Assembly (NCBI RefSeq): GCF_019904295.1
Contig: NZ_CP065359.1
Location: 3,408,001-3,472,000, forward strand
From: Ruegeria sp. SCSIO 43209
GTDB lineage: Bacteria; Pseudomonadota; Alphaproteobacteria; Rhodobacterales; Rhodobacteraceae
Direction: 5' to 3'
Length of the DNA: 64,000 nt
A program made the translations under genes and the position numbers. The notes under the pieces were generated by a model. It had not been told where the DNA came from, did no database searches, and worked only from the letters and a program-made list of their open reading frames with translations. Positions 61,397 through 64,000 of the stretch are shown here, piece by piece. The first letter of the stretch is position 1. Each line of letters starts with the position of its first letter.

Positions 61397-62458
61397 ATGC
61401 TCAGAAGATTTATCAAAACCGCAGCGGTGGCCACGTCGCTAGTGGCCGCGTCTGCGATTGCCGCGGCAGCCGCCGACTACACGCTACGCGCCACAGCAAA
61501 CTCGAATGAAAACGACGAAGACTATGACGGTCTGGTCGTTTTTAAGAACTACGTTGAGGCGGCCTCGAACGGAGCCATTGAGGTTGAGCTGTTCATCGGT
61601 ACGCAGCTCTGCTCGAACGGTGCCGAGTGTCTGCAGGGCGTGGCAGACGGTACGATCGACATCTACATCTCAACCTCTGGAGGGGCCTCGGGCATCTTCC
61701 CTTACGTGCAGGTTCTGGACCTGCCTTACCTGATGGCCGATGACCGCATTGCCGAACATGTCCTATCTGGTGATTTCACCCGGCAGATGCGCGACATGGC
61801 GCTGGAGGATTCCGGCGGTGCGATCCGTCTGATGACAATCGGCAATACAGGTGGCTGGCGCAACTTCGCCAATACACAACGCCGTGTCGCCGAGCCGGCT
61901 GACATGGAAGGTCTGAAAATCCGCACCGTGGTTGCCGACCTGCCGCAGGAGCTGGTCAAAGCACTGGGTGCATCACCGACCCCGATCCCGTGGCCAGAAC
62001 TGTTCACCAGCTTCCAGACCGGCGTGGTTGAGGGCTCGAAAAACGGCATCACTGACATCATGGGTATGAAGTTCCCTGATGCAGGCCTGCAATATGTCAC
62101 GCTGGATGGGCATGCCTACATGGGTGCGCTGTGGTGGATGAACAACGCCAAGTTCCAGGAGATGCCAGAAGATATGCGCCGCGTGGTAGTCGACGGGTTT
62201 TATGCGCTGCAGCAGGCGACCTTTGCCTCACCCAAGCGCAAGTCGATTCAGGCTTATGAGGATTTCGTTGCCGGTGGCGGGGACCTCTATGTTCTGACAC
62301 CCGACCAGAAAGCTGCGTTCAAAGAAGCCGCAACCCCGGTCTATGACTGGTTCCAGTCCAATGTGGCACGTGGTGATGAGATCTTTGTAGCGTTGACTGA
62401 CGCTGTGGCAGCAGCCGAGGCGGATGTTAATGCCTCACGTGATGCGGATCTGAACTGA
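61397..62458 (+). CDS. TRAP transporter solute-binding protein (DctP type)
   Basis: The 353-residue precursor has a signal peptide ending SAIAAAAADY (residues 1-30) and the DctP fold with IYISTSGGASGIFPYVQVLDLPYL, the ligand-binding Arg region GLKIRTVVADLPQELVKALGASPTPIPW and GVVEGSKNGITD. The start at 61397 has GGGAGGAAACGC upstream. The carboxylate-binding Arg suggests an anionic ligand, in line with a sulfonate or sugar acid. Confidence 0.93.
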   Translation: MLRRFIKTAAVATSLVAASAIAAAAADYTLRATANSNENDEDYDGLVVFKNYVEAASNGAIEVELFIGTQLCSNGAECLQGVADGTIDIYISTSGGASGIFPYVQVLDLPYLMADDRIAEHVLSGDFTRQMRDMALEDSGGAIRLMTIGNTGGWRNFANTQRRVAEPADMEGLKIRTVVADLPQELVKALGASPTPIPWPELFTSFQTGVVEGSKNGITDIMGMKFPDAGLQYVTLDGHAYMGALWWMNNAKFQEMPEDMRRVVVDGFYALQQATFASPKRKSIQAYEDFVAGGGDLYVLTPDQKAAFKEAATPVYDWFQSNVARGDEIFVALTDAVAAAEADVNASRDADLN

Positions 62459-62464
62459 ATTGCT

Positions 62465-62488
62465 GGGCCGGGCCCTGGGGTCCGGCCC
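62465..62488 (+). terminator. Stem-loop after the TRAP operon
   Basis: GGGCCGG paired with CCGGCCC in the short gap between the convergent DctP and Sel1 genes; no T-tract. Confidence 0.55.
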
Positions 62489-62959
62489 TCACCGAAACGG
62501 GTACATCCACCCTTTGTAGTCGTTGACCAGAACATGCGCCTTCTCGATCTGCTCCGGCGACATTTTTTTGACCACTTCTTCAAGGCTGATCGCCGCATCG
62601 GGGTCGCCGCCGATGGCGCTGAGCGTATACCACATGTACGCTCGAACCAGATCAGGAGCGGGCATGCCCAGACCCAACTCGTAGTACCAACCGATACCGG
62701 ATTGCGCCCCGGGATGACCTTTCATCGAGGCGCGCAAGTACCATTCAAACGCGCGTTCATAGTCCTGTTCGACCCCAAGGCCCAACCCGTACATCACACC
62801 GATCAATTCCTCGGCTTCGGCATTGCCGGAGCGCGCGGCGGGCAGCAATTCCTCACGCGCGGCTTCAAACTCTCCGGCCTCCATCAGATCGCGTGCTTGT
62901 TCCAGTTCAGCCAGCGCTGGGGTCGCGAGAAGGCACAGGGCAAATACAAACTGGCGCAT
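62489..62959 (-). CDS. Secreted Sel1-repeat (TPR-like) protein
   Basis: The 156-residue precursor has a signal peptide (MRQFVFALCLLATPALA) and at least two Sel1-like repeats (AEAEELIGVMYGLGLGVEQDYERAFEWYLRAS and GAQSGIGWYYELGLGMPAPDLVRAYMWYTLSA), each of 36 residues. Such repeats mediate protein contacts. The open frame runs much further upstream, but the signal peptide and AGGAAAG upstream set the start at 62959. It is divergent from the dihaem peroxidase gene. Function unknown. Confidence 0.85.
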   Translation of the reverse strand: MRQFVFALCLLATPALAELEQARDLMEAGEFEAAREELLPAARSGNAEAEELIGVMYGLGLGVEQDYERAFEWYLRASMKGHPGAQSGIGWYYELGLGMPAPDLVRAYMWYTLSAIGGDPDAAISLEEVVKKMSPEQIEKAHVLVNDYKGWMYPFR

Positions 62960-62974
62960 GGGGTTGCTTTCCTC

Positions 62975-64000
62975 TTGGCAGGGGCTGCGGCAGCTCAGGA
63001 ATTGCCGCGCCCGCTGACGGATGACGATTTCATCCCCTTTGATATGGAACAGGCCGCTATCGGTCATCAACTGTTTTACGATCCCATTTTGTCGGGAAAC
63101 CGGAACATAAGCTGCGCCCATTGCCATCACCCGGATTTCGGCACCTCGGACGGCTTGTCGCTTGGCATCGGAGAAGGCGGGATGGGCTTGGGGCCAGACC
63201 GGACGCCGGGCATCGGAGCGGACAAAATCCGCAAGCGAATTCCCCGCAATTCGCCGGGGCTTTGGAACCTTGGCGCAAAGGAGCTTCACACGGTTTTCCA
63301 TGATGGCCGTCTGAGTATCTCTGACGTCTACGGTAACGGTTTCAACTCACCCGCGCAGGAGTGGTTGCCGGACGGCTTGAATTCGCTGCTGGCCGCGCAG
63401 GCGCTTTTCCCGCTGACTTCGCAGTTTGAAATGGCCGGAAATGTGGCCGAAAATCAAGTCACCGGCGCGGTGCATGACCGCATCGACAAGGGCTGGCCGA
63501 TCCTCGCCAAACGCGTGCGCACTGATCCGCGCTATGGGCCTGCCATGGTCAAGGCGTTCGATGACATCGACACGACCGAGGACATCACGATAACTCAGAT
63601 CACCAACGCGCTGGCCGCGTTCATGGCACTGGAGTGGCGCAGCACCAACAGCCCGTTTGATCAATATCTGGCCGGAGACCATGCCGCTCTGACGCCAGAG
63701 CAATACGATGGTATGACCTTGTTCTATGGTGAGGCAGGTTGCGCAAACTGCCATTCCGGCCCGTTGCTATCGGATCAAAAATTCCACGCGCTGAGCTTGC
63801 CGCCATTTGGACCGGGCAAGACCCGCCAATGGGACCCCTATGCCCGCGACGTGGGTCATATGGGTGAAAGCAACCGTCTTGAGGACGCCTATCGTTTCCG
63901 CACACCGATGCTGCGCAATGTGACAGAGACGGCGCCCTATGGTCACAACGGTGCCTTTCCCGATCTGGAAGGCATTATTCGCCACCACTTGAACCCATCT
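62975..64000 (+). CDS. Dihaem cytochrome c peroxidase / MauG-like protein (3' end beyond window)
   Basis: The open frame reads to the window edge without a stop, with two c-haem motifs, CAHCHHPDF near 63113 and CANCHSGPL near 63740, and family features ISGNRNISCAHC-like (ILSGNRNIS), PRNSPGLWNLG, FHDGRL and TPMLRNVTETAPYGHNGAF near the edge. This is the bacterial cytochrome c peroxidase/MauG family. A signal-like stretch (GVAFLLAGAAAAQELP) precedes the mature part, but no ATG is in frame; TTG at 62975, CTG at 62951 or an upstream start are possible. The substrate cannot be told; the position is next to a Sel1-repeat gene. Confidence 0.85.
   Translation, partial: MAGAAAAQELPRPLTDDDFIPFDMEQAAIGHQLFYDPILSGNRNISCAHCHHPDFGTSDGLSLGIGEGGMGLGPDRTPGIGADKIRKRIPRNSPGLWNLGAKELHTVFHDGRLSISDVYGNGFNSPAQEWLPDGLNSLLAAQALFPLTSQFEMAGNVAENQVTGAVHDRIDKGWPILAKRVRTDPRYGPAMVKAFDDIDTTEDITITQITNALAAFMALEWRSTNSPFDQYLAGDHAALTPEQYDGMTLFYGEAGCANCHSGPLLSDQKFHALSLPPFGPGKTRQWDPYARDVGHMGESNRLEDAYRFRTPMLRNVTETAPYGHNGAFPDLEGIIRHHLNPS

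Noticed and set aside
62960..63301. N-terminal extension of the Sel1-repeat protein
   Set aside because: It overlaps the dihaem peroxidase gene on the other strand, and a clear signal peptide starts at 62959.
1..64000. CRISPR arrays, insertion sequences, integrase genes or rRNA genes
   Set aside because: None were seen by reading; no regularly spaced repeats, transposase motifs or rRNA segments stood out.

Overview
The window reads as a chromosomal segment of an alphaproteobacterium of the order Rhodobacterales, probably of the marine Roseobacter group. The evidence is the nir gene order (S-E-C-F-DL-G-H-J-N, as in Paracoccus), a NosC-like gene in front of nosR, a PetP/PetR-type regulator pair, a petABC bc1 operon, type II lumazine synthase behind an FMN riboswitch, hemA-type ALA synthase, two TRAP membrane subunits with a DctP protein, and a stand-alone Hint-domain protein. 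All of these assignments come from reading the sequence; no database search was made.

Bases 1-32.6 kb are an almost complete denitrification island. On the minus strand, going left, lie the nitrous oxide reductase genes nosC-nosR-nosZ (nosZ runs off the left edge), the haem d1 operon nirE-C-F-DL-G-H-J-N with a small membrane protein, and nirS followed by an unusual multihaem NapC fusion and a cupredoxin. Divergent from nirS is nnrS. After a Hint-domain gene comes norCBQDEF, then hemA, a CRP/FNR-type regulator and a periplasmic nitrate reductase operon napFDAGHBC with one more small membrane protein. Seven FNR/Dnr-like palindromes (TTGAC-N4-GTCAA and variants) precede nosC, nirE, nirS, nnrS, norC, hemA and napF. 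Five of them lie 59-64 bp from the start codon. The regulator encoded inside the island has an FNR-type recognition helix but no Fe-S cysteine set, so it is the likely nitric-oxide-responsive controller.

Bases 32.6-52 kb are mostly housekeeping: dxs-ispA-xseB with a deacetylase-like gene, petP-petR, ilvE, an AraC regulator with a small SPW membrane protein that shares its putative operator, cobO, an EamA transporter, an HD hydrolase, aroC, ribH with an FMN riboswitch, a PaiB-like protein, cytochrome c2, petABC, mtaB, dapF and tRNA-Lys. The cytochrome bc1 complex and cytochrome c2 here can carry electrons from quinol to the nitrite and nitric oxide reductases of the left half.

Bases 52-64 kb are accessory. 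A truncated cephalosporin-hydroxylase-like remnant follows the tRNA, then an SLC13-type anion transporter. Next is a GntR-controlled cluster: Gfo/Idh dehydrogenase, an SsuD/SmoC-like FMN monooxygenase, an aldo-keto reductase, a flavin reductase and a TRAP transporter. This set resembles the core of the oxidative sulfoquinovose (sulfo-SMO) pathway but with a TRAP importer. It is preceded by a perfect FNR-type palindrome, which is odd for an oxygen-consuming enzyme. The right edge carries a Sel1-repeat lipoprotein-sized protein and a truncated dihaem MauG/cytochrome c peroxidase gene.
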